Shown: one piece after another, positions 1 through 8,716 of the stretch | Layout: every line of letters begins with the position of its first letter | Numbering within the stretch: position 1 is the stretch's first letter | NCBI RefSeq assembly: GCF_033096465.1 | Contig: NZ_AP028156.1 | Span: forward strand, 1,940,501 to 2,004,500 | Length of the DNA stretch: 64,000 nucleotides | Direction: 5' to 3' | DNA from: Blautia luti | GTDB lineage: Bacteria > Bacillota > Clostridia > Lachnospirales > Lachnospiraceae | The notes under the pieces: generated by a model | Databases searched by the model: none | What the model saw: the letters and a program-made list of their open reading frames with translations, nothing else | Told to the model about the DNA's origin: nothing | Position numbers and translations under genes: made by a program

Positions 1-1431
1 CTGAATGCTGATAGCTGGACGTGACATTCGGGTGGCTGCACTGCGGTGAAAGTGGCTCATTTGCTCAATATCATTGTACATCAGAAAACTCATGATAAGA
101 TCACATTCACCGAGAAGATTCTCCCGTTCATTCTGTGTGATTTCCGGATGTTCAGAAATTCCCTGCATCAGAAGATCCTTTAGCTTCAACATTTCAGGGA
201 TTTTTTTCCAGTTAAACATATTACGCATCAGTACCAGTACAGATAATGGATGATTTTTTAGAAAAGATACAGGACACTGTTCTATAAGCTCTAATATAGC
301 AGAAGGATTTAAAGATGACAGAAGAATTCCTGCATCTTTTTGAATAATGCGGAGAACACCGTCATAATCTGTACTTTTCCGATAGGCTGACAATGCATGA
401 AGATACATATGATGTTTTTCATACCATGTGCCATAACGATTCAGATATATCTGTTGTTTTTTGGTGTCCAAAGTTGAAAATGTCTGTTGTGCACATTCCT
501 TCATCATATGATGAAAACGATATCTATTGTCAGACAGACGTTTAACAAATGCATTTTGTTCCGTCAGGATTCGGAGAATAGATTCAGTGTCAGGATTCCG
601 GGTAATTTCCCGTGCCATATCATCTGTAAATTCATCCGCAAGTCCCATTACAGTCAGGAATTCCTGCTGCATTTCCGGCAGAGGAAGAATCATGGCAGCA
701 GCAAACATTCTGTAAATATCTGATCTGTGGTTCGCAAATTCGCCTTCTTTTAGATAGACACATAAATTCAGATATACAGCAGAAAACCAGCCTTCGCTGG
801 AATCTGAAAGTATTTCCAGTGAAGACTCGTTCAGCATAATTCCACATCTGCGGGCATATATACCAATTTCTGATCTGTTCAGACGCAGTTGATCCACATT
901 GATCTGATAGAGATTCCTCCCCAACAGAAGAAGTGAGGCATCTGAAAAAATGCGGTCACGGCTGGCAAGGATCAGATGGATATTTTCGGGAAGTCTTTTG
1001 GCAAGACAGCCGAAAAAGTTTGCAATGTGTTTGTTTTTCAGCAGATGAAAATCATCGATAAATATGTAGCAGGACAGATCGCTTTGAAAGGAATGGATGA
1101 AATCATCAGCAATAAATTCTGCTGATGCAGTATCAGCGGGACAATCGTATTCGTTCAGAAGAGTTATCCCCAATCGTGAGAAACTGTTCCGAATTCCTTT
1201 CCAGAAAACAGACAGATTGTCTGAATAGACATTGATCCGGACAGAGACTGCTGATTCTGTTTTCATGCATTGGGACAAATACCAGTTTACTGCCGTGGAT
1301 TTTCCGTATCCCATAGGTGCTGTTATTACTGTCATAGGATATCTTGAAATAGAGCTCAGTAATTTCTGCAGTCTTTCTGGTATGTAAATAGTATTTAAAG
1401 AGTTTTCAGTTTTTTTCATAATTTCCGCCAT
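1..1431 (-). CDS. MalT/LuxR-family ATP-dependent transcriptional regulator, N-terminal part
   Basis: Partial gene running off the left edge, so the expected C-terminal LuxR-type helix-turn-helix is not visible. The translated part opens with IYIPERLQKLL and a P-loop APMGYGKST (about residues 38-46), then IFIDDFHLL as Walker B and LILASRD as a sensor-like motif, followed by helical repeats typical of the arm of MalT-type STAND ATPases. Such proteins usually activate carbohydrate genes after binding an inducer, and the two glycoside hydrolase genes upstream on the same strand are plausible targets (inference). The start is uncertain: in-frame ATGs lie at 1455, 1431 and 1419, none with an ideal ribosome site; 1431 is taken as a compromise. 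A terminator separates it from the amylase gene. Confidence 0.75.
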   Translation of the reverse strand, partial: MAEIMKKTENSLNTIYIPERLQKLLSSISRYPMTVITAPMGYGKSTAVNWYLSQCMKTESAVSVRINVYSDNLSVFWKGIRNSFSRLGITLLNEYDCPADTASAEFIADDFIHSFQSDLSCYIFIDDFHLLKNKHIANFFGCLAKRLPENIHLILASRDRIFSDASLLLLGRNLYQINVDQLRLNRSEIGIYARRCGIMLNESSLEILSDSSEGWFSAVYLNLCVYLKEGEFANHRSDIYRMFAAAMILPLPEMQQEFLTVMGLADEFTDDMAREITRNPDTESILRILTEQNAFVKRLSDNRYRFHHMMKECAQQTFSTLDTKKQQIYLNRYGTWYEKHHMYLHALSAYRKSTDYDGVLRIIQKDAGILLSSLNPSAILELIEQCPVSFLKNHPLSVLVLMRNMFNWKKIPEMLKLKDLLMQGISEHPEITQNERENLLGECDLIMSFLMYNDIEQMSHFHRSAATRMSRPAISIQ

Positions 1432-1472
1432 AAAAATTACAGCCGTTTCTTCCATGTTCCTGTACTTCGTAT

Positions 1473-1510
1473 AAAAGAGACGGCGGCTTCTATCGGCTGC
1501 AGTCTCTTTT
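1473..1510 (-). terminator. Intrinsic terminator after the GH13 gene
   Basis: Inverted repeat AAAAGAGAC / GTCTCTTTT with a further imperfect GC-rich inner stem. Read on the minus strand the hairpin is followed by TTTTAT. It sits just past the stop of the GH13 gene and upstream of the regulator gene. Confidence 0.7.
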
Positions 1511-1562
1511 GAACTAAGGGAATAAAATCATATGTTTTGTTGAGTTATTTTACGATATCTGA

Positions 1563-3293
1563 TCAGCGGAAGCTCTTAAACCAGTTTACCAGAGAATCAT
1601 GCCAGATGTTGTCATATACGGTTTTCTTCATCTGGTCTGTAACAGGACCATTATTTGCCATTTTGGCAAGGATAGCCTGCTGTAATTCTTCTACAGTCAT
1701 GTCTTCCGGAGATTTATTTGGATCTACTGTTACTGTCTTAACTGGTTCTTCAGGAACTGCGGCTGCCTCAGAAGTATGGTTTTCAGCTGTTTTTTCCGGC
1801 TGCTGTTCTTCAGCTTTCGCTGTTGCGGTTTCTGCAGCTGCGAGATTTACATCCTGTACAGGAGTTTCCGACTGGATGGAAACTGGCTCTGCTATTTTTT
1901 CTTCTGCTTTTGCAGTTTTAGTTGGAATTTCTGTTTTTATAGGTGTATATTCCGGCATTTCGCCTGCAGGAACCCAGATTTCTCCGCTGTTGGCAGCTAC
2001 TGTTACATTGATGCAGCCACCCTGGACGGATACTTTCTGACCTGTTAAGGTTCCGATGTATTCTGCGCAGTTTCCTGCCGGGAGGTTCATGCCTGCTGCG
2101 TTGTCATCATTATTTACAGTAACGATCACGCGAACTCCATCAAGGTCACGGGCAAATGCGAACTGGCGGTTGGTAAGCTGGAGTTCTGCATAGCTTCCGT
2201 AGCTTAACGCAGGTGTATGCTGTCTTACTTTTCCAAGGGCTGCGATCAGTGCAGTGCATGGATTCTTCTGTACAGCATCTGCATAATCTTCGAGGTTCAA
2301 CGCAGGTCTGAGACTGTCGTCTGAGAATTTCTCTTTCTTTCCCTCGATGCCGAATTCGGAACCATAATAGATGCTTGGTATACCTGGAAGTGTATAGAGT
2401 AATACATGGACAGGTGCAAAAAGTGCTTTATTGGAAAGCTTGGTATAAATACGTTCTACGTCATGGTTGTCCACAAAGTTGTAGAGATCCAGGTTTCCCA
2501 TATTCTGGAGATATTTTACAGTATGGGCGATCTCGAAATAGTTATGATCATTGTGTCCACTGTAGAGTGCTTTGTGCAGTGCGTAGTTTGTTACGCTGTG
2601 AAGAGTTTCTCCGTTTACCCAGCGGCTGTAATCTCCGTGGATGACCTCGCCCATAAGCCAGAAATCTTCTTTTACTTCTGCTGCTGTACGGCGCAGGGCA
2701 CGCATGAAATCGAAATCAAGAACGTCTGCTGCGTCAAGGCGGATTCCATCTACATCAAATTCGGATACCCAGAAACGGATCACATCGCAGATGTAATTCT
2801 GTACTTCCGGATTTCTTTGATTTAATTTTACCAGGAGGTTATAGCCACCCCAGTTTTCGTAGGAGAAACCGTCGTTGTATTCATTGTTTCCACCGAAGTT
2901 TACATTACAGTACCAGTTGAGATATCTGGAATGTTCACGGTTCTGCTGAATGTCTTTGAATGCGAAGAAATCACGACCTGTATGGTTAAATACGCCGTCG
3001 AAAATAACTTTGATTCCTTTTTCATGACATGCCTCTACGAAGTTTTTGAGATCTTCGTTCGTTCCAAGACGGGAATCCAGCTTCTTGTAATCAGTAGTTT
3101 CGTAACCATGTCCCACACTCTCGAATAAAGGTCCAATGTATAATGCTGTACATCCGATTTCTTTGATGTGGTCAATCCATGGAAGTAATGTGTTCAGACG
3201 GGAAACTGGAGCACTGTAGTCATTGTGTTTCGGTGCACCGGTTAAGCCCAGTGGATAGATGTGATAGAAAATTGCCTCGTTATACCAGCTCAT
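1563..3293 (-). CDS. GH13 alpha-amylase family glycosidase, cytoplasmic
   Basis: Glycoside hydrolase family 13 enzyme, probably acting on maltodextrins or malto-oligosaccharides inside the cell since there is no signal peptide. All four conserved GH13 regions are visible: DGVFNH (about 99-104), GIRLDAA with nucleophile Asp about 187, MGEVIHG with acid/base Glu about 216, and FVDNHD with transition-state Asp about 278. A normal beta-barrel C-terminal domain ends near residue 420. It is followed by about 100 residues rich in Ala, Glu, Thr and Pro, then a short helical tail ending NWFKSFR, which is unusual for this family. ATG at 3293 is preferred because GAGGTG lies 6 nt upstream; the in-frame GTG at 3302 is inside that ribosome site. 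It is followed by its own terminator. Confidence 0.9.
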   Translation of the reverse strand: MSWYNEAIFYHIYPLGLTGAPKHNDYSAPVSRLNTLLPWIDHIKEIGCTALYIGPLFESVGHGYETTDYKKLDSRLGTNEDLKNFVEACHEKGIKVIFDGVFNHTGRDFFAFKDIQQNREHSRYLNWYCNVNFGGNNEYNDGFSYENWGGYNLLVKLNQRNPEVQNYICDVIRFWVSEFDVDGIRLDAADVLDFDFMRALRRTAAEVKEDFWLMGEVIHGDYSRWVNGETLHSVTNYALHKALYSGHNDHNYFEIAHTVKYLQNMGNLDLYNFVDNHDVERIYTKLSNKALFAPVHVLLYTLPGIPSIYYGSEFGIEGKKEKFSDDSLRPALNLEDYADAVQKNPCTALIAALGKVRQHTPALSYGSYAELQLTNRQFAFARDLDGVRVIVTVNNDDNAAGMNLPAGNCAEYIGTLTGQKVSVQGGCINVTVAANSGEIWVPAGEMPEYTPIKTEIPTKTAKAEEKIAEPVSIQSETPVQDVNLAAAETATAKAEEQQPEKTAENHTSEAAAVPEEPVKTVTVDPNKSPEDMTVEELQQAILAKMANNGPVTDQMKKTVYDNIWHDSLVNWFKSFR

Positions 3294-3446
3294 AAATGAC
3301 ACCTCTGTTTGAAAAATTTATAATTTCAGGGAGTTTTTGGCACCCTGATTATATTCATGCAGTCTTTATAATAACAGATTTTTCGGACAGAATCCAGTTT
3401 TTTTCGATTTTTCTGACTTTTTCAGGAGCATATTGACATATTAACG

Positions 3447-3498
3447 AAAAACAACCGCTATACTATACAAAATGCTGTTATAGTATGACGGCTGTTTT
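3447..3498 (-). terminator. Long bidirectional hairpin terminator
   Basis: AAAACA.CCG..ATACTATA pairs with TATAGTAT..CGG.TGTTTT across a 10-11 nt loop. Each strand ends in a T-run, so it can stop transcripts from the beta-mannosidase gene on the minus strand. The rest of the 3294-3534 gap is AT-rich and should contain the GH13 promoter, which I could not place with confidence. Confidence 0.7.
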
Positions 3499-3534
3499 AT
3501 GCAATATTTAACCAAATCAGGTAAGTCCACTGCC

Positions 3535-6084
3535 TTAATTGCGAACGCCGTCCTTTACAGGAATCAATGTAAGAATTTCCAGTCTGTTTTTCATATTCTG
3601 AGCATTTTTAAATGAACCATTCCGGATGTCTTTTTTGTCTGCACGGATTACTTTTTCTTCAGTATCTGTAATATGGAAGAAATTATCTTCGAGTGTTACA
3701 TCAGCATCTTTGAAGTCCAGAGACAGGAATGGTACAAAGCAGTTTGCTTTTATTTTGAGTAAATAGGTATCTTTCTGCTCTTCTACATCTATATTGATCT
3801 CAGGAGTTTCGAGCTCCACATATTTGTATGGAACCAGTGTTTCTGTGTCTGTGAGAACTGTACCGTCAGAAAGCTTCAATACAGTTTCTACAAATACATA
3901 ATCTTCCTGTTTTTTCCAGTTTGATACATCAATCTGGATGATTTCTTCAGCTTTGAAAGGCGTAGTTGATCCGGCTGCCTGTACGGAATCAAGGATTTCA
4001 CATTTCATGTTTTTGACAGAAATTGTGGCGGTCCATTCCTGAGTCTGAGCAGTTTCGTTTTCCAGATATGCTCTGAAAATTTCTCCATCTTTTCTCATGC
4101 TCACTGCCAGCGGTGCATAGAATTTCTTTGCCATATAATGCAGTGCTTTCCAGCGTCCAAAGTAATCAATACTTGACCAGGAAGCTACCGGCCAGTTGTC
4201 ATTTACCTGCCAGTAAAGGGTTCCCATGCAGCGGCCTCTGTTTCGTCTCCAGTGGTCTACACCATATTTCATTGCCATTCCCTGAAGAATCTGGCTGACA
4301 TACAGCAGGTGGTTCAGGGAATGCGGATATTGGAAGTTCTCGGATAAATAATAGAGGATTTTACCGTTTGCAGCGTCATTTTTCTGATGGCTTTCCATTA
4401 CTCTGGAGAAAATGTTTCGATCTTTTTCTTCTGTATAGCTTTTTACTGTTTTCATGCATGGGAATGACTGAAAACCGAATTCTGAACAGAAACGGAAATG
4501 GTATTTCTGATAGTCTGTGAATGGTTTCTGTCCATGCCATACATCCCAGTAATGGGTGTCACCTCTGTTTTCATCATCCGGGTTGTCAAAGCAACCTCCT
4601 GATGACGGGGAAGACGGCCAGTAGAAAGTATCCTGATCTGTTTCTTTCACTGCATCCGGAAGGATATCTTCGAATAATTTTACGTAATCTGCGCGGAGAT
4701 AAGGGGTCTCTGTCTGGAAATCCTGCCAGTGATTCCAGGCAGATTCAATCTCATTATTTCCACACCATAAGCCCAGGCTTGCATGATGACGGAGACGTTT
4801 TACGTTATCCAGAGTCTCCTGTCGGCAGCTTTCTCCGAATGCTTTTGTTACGTCATATACATTGCAGGCATACATCAGATCCTGCCATACGATAAGCCCC
4901 ATTTCATCGCAGAGATCATAGAAATGATCGGATGGATAATAGCCACCGCCCCACACACGGACGCAGTTAAAGTTGGCTCTTTTGCAGGATTCCAGCAGAT
5001 ATTTCTGGGTTTCATGGGAAATTCTGGTGTACAGACAGTCTTCCGGAATATAGTTTCCGCCTCTTGTAAAAATTTTCAGACCGTTGACGCAGAATGCGAA
5101 CTCACTGCCCCACTGATCTTTCTCCTGACTTATGGTTAAAGTGCGCAGACCGATTCGTCTGTTGACTGTTTCCAGGATGTTATCAGTGTTGCTTCGGAGT
5201 GTTACGGTTACATTATAAAGAGGCTGTTTGCCGTATCCGTTAGGCCACCATAAATGTGGATTTTCAATATCAAATGTGAAAGTTACTCTACCGTTCTGGC
5301 CTGCTGTCAGTGTCTGATTCCGGGTATAGTCCGGACCGCTGATTTCAATATTTACGGTATAGTTTTCATATTTATAGTCCGGACTGACAGTATTGGAAAC
5401 TGTATGATCGCAGCAGTTGTTGAGGGAAATATTCTTTTTGCTAAGCTGTATCTCTGCTGTTACAGTAACTTTGCCGTCCTGATGTTTCTGATGGAATATG
5501 ATGTCTTCCATACGTGGGTGGCTGAATCCTTCCAGATAAATATCACGGAAAATTCCTGCATCAATGGTCTGTGGACCCCAGTCCCACCCGAACATGGAAT
5601 GTGCTTTTCGCAGGAGCTGATTGCCTTTCATTCCACCGCAGGGCACATAATGTATTTCCTTGTGTTCTGCATAAGTATAGTTTTCAATATACTGGAGAAC
5701 AGAGTGAAATATGATACGAATCTGGTTTTCGCCCTCTTTCAGATACTCTTTTACAGGAAATTTCCATGTACGGTGCATGTTATCTGTAGCTGCTATAAGA
5801 TGATCATTAATGTAGATATCTGTAAGAGTATCCAGACCTTCACAGATCAACAGAATCTGATCTTCCGTGAGCAGATCTGCCTCCACAGAAAAGCTGCGTT
5901 CAAATACATAATCTTTCCAGAATAATTTTCTGGTCTGCTCTTCATTAGTTCGGTAAAATGGATCCTCAATTTTACCTGCGTTCAGCAGTCCGGACAATAC
6001 AGTTCCGGGTACCTGAACCTGGCAGAGGGAATGATCGTTTCCTTCGCTTAGTTCCCAGATTCCGTTCAACTTTATGGTTTTCAA
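3535..6084 (-). CDS. GH2 beta-mannosidase
   Basis: Glycoside hydrolase family 2 enzyme of the beta-mannosidase type, releasing mannose from the non-reducing ends of mannans or mannosylated glycans. The layout is standard: N-terminal jelly-roll (WKDYVFERSF), Ig-like domain (HLWWPNGYG), then a TIM barrel with NCVRVWGGG and GLIVWQD. The acid/base Glu lies in WCGNNEIES (about 445) and the nucleophile Glu in FCSEFGFQ (about 535). No signal peptide is seen, so oligosaccharides are probably imported first. The start is placed at TTG 6084, 9 nt after a perfect AAAGGAGG; an upstream start at 6159 would place the promoter and operator inside the coding sequence. Length 849 aa fits the family. Confidence 0.88.
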   Translation of the reverse strand: MKTIKLNGIWELSEGNDHSLCQVQVPGTVLSGLLNAGKIEDPFYRTNEEQTRKLFWKDYVFERSFSVEADLLTEDQILLICEGLDTLTDIYINDHLIAATDNMHRTWKFPVKEYLKEGENQIRIIFHSVLQYIENYTYAEHKEIHYVPCGGMKGNQLLRKAHSMFGWDWGPQTIDAGIFRDIYLEGFSHPRMEDIIFHQKHQDGKVTVTAEIQLSKKNISLNNCCDHTVSNTVSPDYKYENYTVNIEISGPDYTRNQTLTAGQNGRVTFTFDIENPHLWWPNGYGKQPLYNVTVTLRSNTDNILETVNRRIGLRTLTISQEKDQWGSEFAFCVNGLKIFTRGGNYIPEDCLYTRISHETQKYLLESCKRANFNCVRVWGGGYYPSDHFYDLCDEMGLIVWQDLMYACNVYDVTKAFGESCRQETLDNVKRLRHHASLGLWCGNNEIESAWNHWQDFQTETPYLRADYVKLFEDILPDAVKETDQDTFYWPSSPSSGGCFDNPDDENRGDTHYWDVWHGQKPFTDYQKYHFRFCSEFGFQSFPCMKTVKSYTEEKDRNIFSRVMESHQKNDAANGKILYYLSENFQYPHSLNHLLYVSQILQGMAMKYGVDHWRRNRGRCMGTLYWQVNDNWPVASWSSIDYFGRWKALHYMAKKFYAPLAVSMRKDGEIFRAYLENETAQTQEWTATISVKNMKCEILDSVQAAGSTTPFKAEEIIQIDVSNWKKQEDYVFVETVLKLSDGTVLTDTETLVPYKYVELETPEINIDVEEQKDTYLLKIKANCFVPFLSLDFKDADVTLEDNFFHITDTEEKVIRADKKDIRNGSFKNAQNMKNRLEILTLIPVKDGVRN

Positions 6085-6102
6085 AATGTCGTTCCTCCTT
6101 TG

Positions 6103-6117
6103 AATGTCACTGACATT
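6103..6117 (-). promoter_or_regulatory. 15-bp operator-like palindrome upstream of the beta-mannosidase
   Basis: AATGTCA-c-TGACATT is a perfect 7-bp inverted repeat around one base. It lies directly downstream of the predicted -10 box and just before the ribosome site, the usual place for a repressor operator. The regulator is not identified. Confidence 0.45.
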
Positions 6118-6118
6118 T

Positions 6119-6147
6119 ATTTTACCACCAGAAAGTTTTTTTCGCAA
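6119..6147 (-). promoter_or_regulatory. Sigma-A-type promoter of the beta-mannosidase gene
   Basis: On the minus strand TTGCGA (6142-6147), a 17-nt spacer and TAAAAT (6119-6124) match a vegetative promoter. The transcript would begin within the palindrome at 6103-6117. Confidence 0.5.
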
Positions 6148-6262
6148 TGCAGGTGTCATATTTTCTCAGATTATGTTATTATGATAGAAAATTAATTTTA
6201 CAAAGATTATCAGATACAAGCTTATAATTTGTCTGGAATATGATTAACAGGAGAGATGAGAT

Positions 6263-6775
6263 ATGAAATATATAGACGAATTACAGATAGCAGGAACAGC
6301 CATTCTCCTTTGTGGTGCTATGATAGCAGTTTCTGTAGTTGCCCCGAAGGACAGTAGTGTTTCAAAAGGCGTAACAACCTTTACAGAGGCTCCGGAGACA
6401 GCTGCTGAGGCGCAGGCGCAGGCCGAGGCACAGGAGGAAGATTTCCCCATCTATACACAGGACAGTAATTATGATTACAATACTGATTACAGTGACGATA
6501 ACAGTGATACTTCTGCTGATAACAGTGATCAGGATAGTACGGATAACAGCGATGATGATAATTCCGGATATGATGATACGCAGCCGGACACTTCGGATGA
6601 CCAGATTGATTACGAGAATCCCGATGACGGAAACAGTTCCGATCAGGTAACATATCCTACAGACGACTCTGATGGAAATTATACAGAAGATCCGTCACTG
6701 GATGACAGCAGTGATAACAGCCAGGATGATACCTCCTGGGAAGATAATACAGATGATGCAGAACAGATGGAATAA
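6263..6775 (+). CDS. Membrane-anchored acidic low-complexity protein
   Basis: No family recognised. The 170-residue product starts with a short charged segment and one hydrophobic helix (about residues 9-27, AILLCGAMIAVSVVAP), an uncleaved anchor or signal. A short Ala/Glu/Gln stretch follows, and the last 110 residues are almost entirely Asp, Ser, Asn, Thr, Glu and Tyr in irregular DNSD/DDNS units. It should be an extracytoplasmic, very acidic, disordered tail; cation binding or a surface spacer role is only a guess. AGGAG lies 7-8 nt before the ATG and a strong terminator follows. It is transcribed away from the beta-mannosidase gene as a single-gene unit. Confidence 0.7.
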   Translation: MKYIDELQIAGTAILLCGAMIAVSVVAPKDSSVSKGVTTFTEAPETAAEAQAQAEAQEEDFPIYTQDSNYDYNTDYSDDNSDTSADNSDQDSTDNSDDDNSGYDDTQPDTSDDQIDYENPDDGNSSDQVTYPTDDSDGNYTEDPSLDDSSDNSQDDTSWEDNTDDAEQME

Positions 6776-6792
6776 TTAAAAGAACAGTTTAC

Positions 6793-6834
6793 CCCGGGTA
6801 CAGGCTTTTTACAGTCTTACCCGGGATATTTTAT
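6793..6834 (+). terminator. Intrinsic terminator after the acidic protein
   Basis: CCCGGGTA (6793-6800) pairs with TACCCGGG (6818-6825), followed by ATATTTTATT. Confidence 0.8.
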
Positions 6835-6876
6835 TCCATAGAAAATTCCTATGATATAAAAAAGATGGCCTTTCTG

Positions 6877-6910
6877 ACGTGCTTGATTTAATACAAAATA
6901 GTGTTATGAT
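6877..6910 (+). promoter_or_regulatory. Promoter with ACGTGCTTGATTT box, plus-strand copy
   Basis: TTGATT (6883-6888), a 16-nt spacer and TATGAT (6905-6910) drive the downstream HTH gene. The -35 region lies in the 13-bp block ACGTGCTTGATTT (6877-6889), repeated in inverted orientation at 8738-8750. GTTATGAT also occurs twice (6903 and 6937). Confidence 0.5.
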
Positions 6911-6984
6911 CAGACTTTCCTCTTTGGGTAAAAAATGTTATGATACAGATAATGAAAACAAAGTAATAGAGGTGTATAAAAGCT

Positions 6985-8466
6985 ATGTCAGAATTTTCCG
7001 ATCTGCTCAGTTCCTATATCGAAGAAAAAGAAATCAAAGTATATGCTCTCCTGGAATATTGTAATCTTGACCGTTCGACCATGTATAAAATCATTAATGG
7101 AAAACGCAATCCCACATCAGAAGCAGTATTTCAGAAAATAGCTGAATTTCTCCATCTGACTCCTGCGGAATATCAAAAATTCAAAGAGGCCTATACTATT
7201 TCAAAGATAGGCAGGGACCTTTATTATAAGCGGAAGTATACAGAGAATTATCTGGTGGATTTTCCCAAAACCTTTTCCGCAAAACCAGTATTGTTTCTGG
7301 ATGTTTTAAAGAAAATGAAGGCTGACGATGACTATAATATAGATATGATAAATACATCTGACTGTATTGCAGTTTCCACTCATCTGGAATTAAATCATCT
7401 TCTGTATTATATGGTTTCTTTGGAAATACAGAAATCTTCTGGAAAAATTGCTCTGTTATTACAGCCGGATTATGATTTTTTGCTGAATATGCTTTCCAGC
7501 CTGAAACCCAATGGAAATTTAAAAATCGAGCATATATTTTGTATGAGTAAGACGAATCAGATGTCAGATAATCATGAAATCTATAATCTGTTGTATCTGA
7601 ATAAAATCCTGCCACTGTATTTCTCAAACATGGATTATCATCCATATTTTTTTTATGAGGACATATTTGCCCACTATTACAGTATGAATGGTCTTTCCTG
7701 TATGATATTATCTTCAGAATATGCTATTACCTGTAATTCAGATTATACAATGGGAATCCTTCACAGAAATCCAGCGGTGGTTTCTATGCTCTGGAGTTTG
7801 TATGATTCGTATCAGGATAAATGTCATCCATTATTTTGCGCTACAGAATATCTGTCTATGGATGGAAATGATTTCAGCAGTCCTGTTTACAGTGAAACAC
7901 CAAGTTATGTACTTCAGCCGGAGGCATGTATGGTGCCATTTGTGGACAGGCAGATTCTGAATGGAGCAATTATACCGGAATTTCCCGACAGAGACATGGC
8001 AATCGAACAGATGACAGCACTTCTGAATGCGAATCAGACCAAAATGGAAAATGGTCTTGCTCATGTATATTTTACCAAGAGGGGATTGGCTGAATTCGCC
8101 AGACAGGGACGTATCAAGGAAATTCCGGACTGTTTTTACAGACCTCTTACTGTAAAAGAGAGAATCCATCTGATGGAACGGATCCTTCCCTGTTGTCAGA
8201 ATGGAAATTATCGTCTGTTGAAAAATCCTTTAAATCAGCTTTCAGATAATCTTCATCTGTGTGTAAATAAAAATTTCGGCTACCTGCTGTTTAACAATAT
8301 ACATAATCGTACCATCTGTCTGGTAATTAATGAATCCAGTATTCTTACTACTTTTATGGACTATCTGTCCAGTCTGGATGACAATACATTGTATACAGGC
8401 GAAGAGACGGCGGAATTTGTACAGATACTGATTGATGAACTAAAAAATACCTCTCTGTCAGAATGA
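6985..8466 (+). CDS. XRE-like HTH protein with a large unknown C-terminal region
   Basis: The 493-residue product starts with a Cro/C1-type helix-turn-helix (about residues 5-65: LLEYCNLDRSTMYKIINGKR, then PTSEAVFQKIAEFL). The remaining 420 residues resemble no family I can name: no membrane segments, no P-loop, and many Tyr, Leu and Asn. Large HTH proteins of this shape occur singly in Lachnospiraceae and are presumed transcription regulators. An AGAGGTG site precedes the ATG by about 10 nt. The gene has its own promoter and a terminator overlapping its last codons, so it is monocistronic. The same promoter box recurs in inverted orientation beyond the gene, which suggests but does not prove autoregulation. 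Confidence 0.7.
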   Translation: MSEFSDLLSSYIEEKEIKVYALLEYCNLDRSTMYKIINGKRNPTSEAVFQKIAEFLHLTPAEYQKFKEAYTISKIGRDLYYKRKYTENYLVDFPKTFSAKPVLFLDVLKKMKADDDYNIDMINTSDCIAVSTHLELNHLLYYMVSLEIQKSSGKIALLLQPDYDFLLNMLSSLKPNGNLKIEHIFCMSKTNQMSDNHEIYNLLYLNKILPLYFSNMDYHPYFFYEDIFAHYYSMNGLSCMILSSEYAITCNSDYTMGILHRNPAVVSMLWSLYDSYQDKCHPLFCATEYLSMDGNDFSSPVYSETPSYVLQPEACMVPFVDRQILNGAIIPEFPDRDMAIEQMTALLNANQTKMENGLAHVYFTKRGLAEFARQGRIKEIPDCFYRPLTVKERIHLMERILPCCQNGNYRLLKNPLNQLSDNLHLCVNKNFGYLLFNNIHNRTICLVINESSILTTFMDYLSSLDDNTLYTGEETAEFVQILIDELKNTSLSE

Positions 8467-8481
8467 CAGAAGGGTATTTTT
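8443..8481 (+). terminator. Intrinsic terminator overlapping the HTH gene end
   Basis: AAAAATACC pairs with GGTATTTTT, with an inner CTGTC/GACAG stem. The hairpin starts within the last codons of the gene at 6985-8466. Confidence 0.8.
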
Positions 8482-8489
8482 GCAGGCAT

Positions 8490-8704
8490 TTACTTACGGA
8501 TATAAACGGAACCGTCCATGATGCGTCTTGCAGTTCTCCGGACTGCTATGGATGGTACTTTGATCTCGCCCAGGCTGCTGTTCCACGGATTTTCTCGAGA
8601 ACTTCGCAGAGTTTTTTATTTGCATTGACTTCTTCCGGAAGTTCCATTCCGGTTGCCTGGATGTCTTCAGCTCTGATGCTGTCATTTATACTCTGTACAT
8701 TCAA
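8490..8704 (-). pseudogene. Short frameshifted gene remnant of unknown family
   Basis: Two minus-strand frames read on from one another if a single base is restored near 8570-8578. The first part reads SIRAEDIQATGMELPEEVNA then KKLCEVLEKIRGTAA; the second reads GEIKVPSIAVRRTARRIMDG then SVYIRK and a stop at 8490. Both look like real protein sequence, with a charged helix and a conserved-looking C-terminus, and neither overlaps a better frame. I do not recognise the family. TTG at 8704 could be a start. A promoter matching that of the neighbouring HTH gene lies directly upstream. It may be the 3' end of a deleted gene or a small gene with a frameshift. Confidence 0.4.
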
Positions 8705-8716
8705 AATATAAAAAAC

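Noticed and set aside
1537-2040. A 167-residue plus-strand Ser/Ala/Val-rich frame.
   Set aside because: Antisense shadow of the low-complexity linker of the GH13 gene.
3433-3464. A plus-strand promoter TTGACA ... TATACT.
   Set aside because: The spacer is 20 nt, there is no plus-strand gene downstream, and the -10-like bases form one arm of the terminator hairpin.
5254-5925. A 223-residue plus-strand open frame inside the beta-mannosidase gene.
   Set aside because: The minus-strand GH2 protein has complete catalytic motifs; the antisense translation is Cys/Phe/Ile-rich without recognisable domains.
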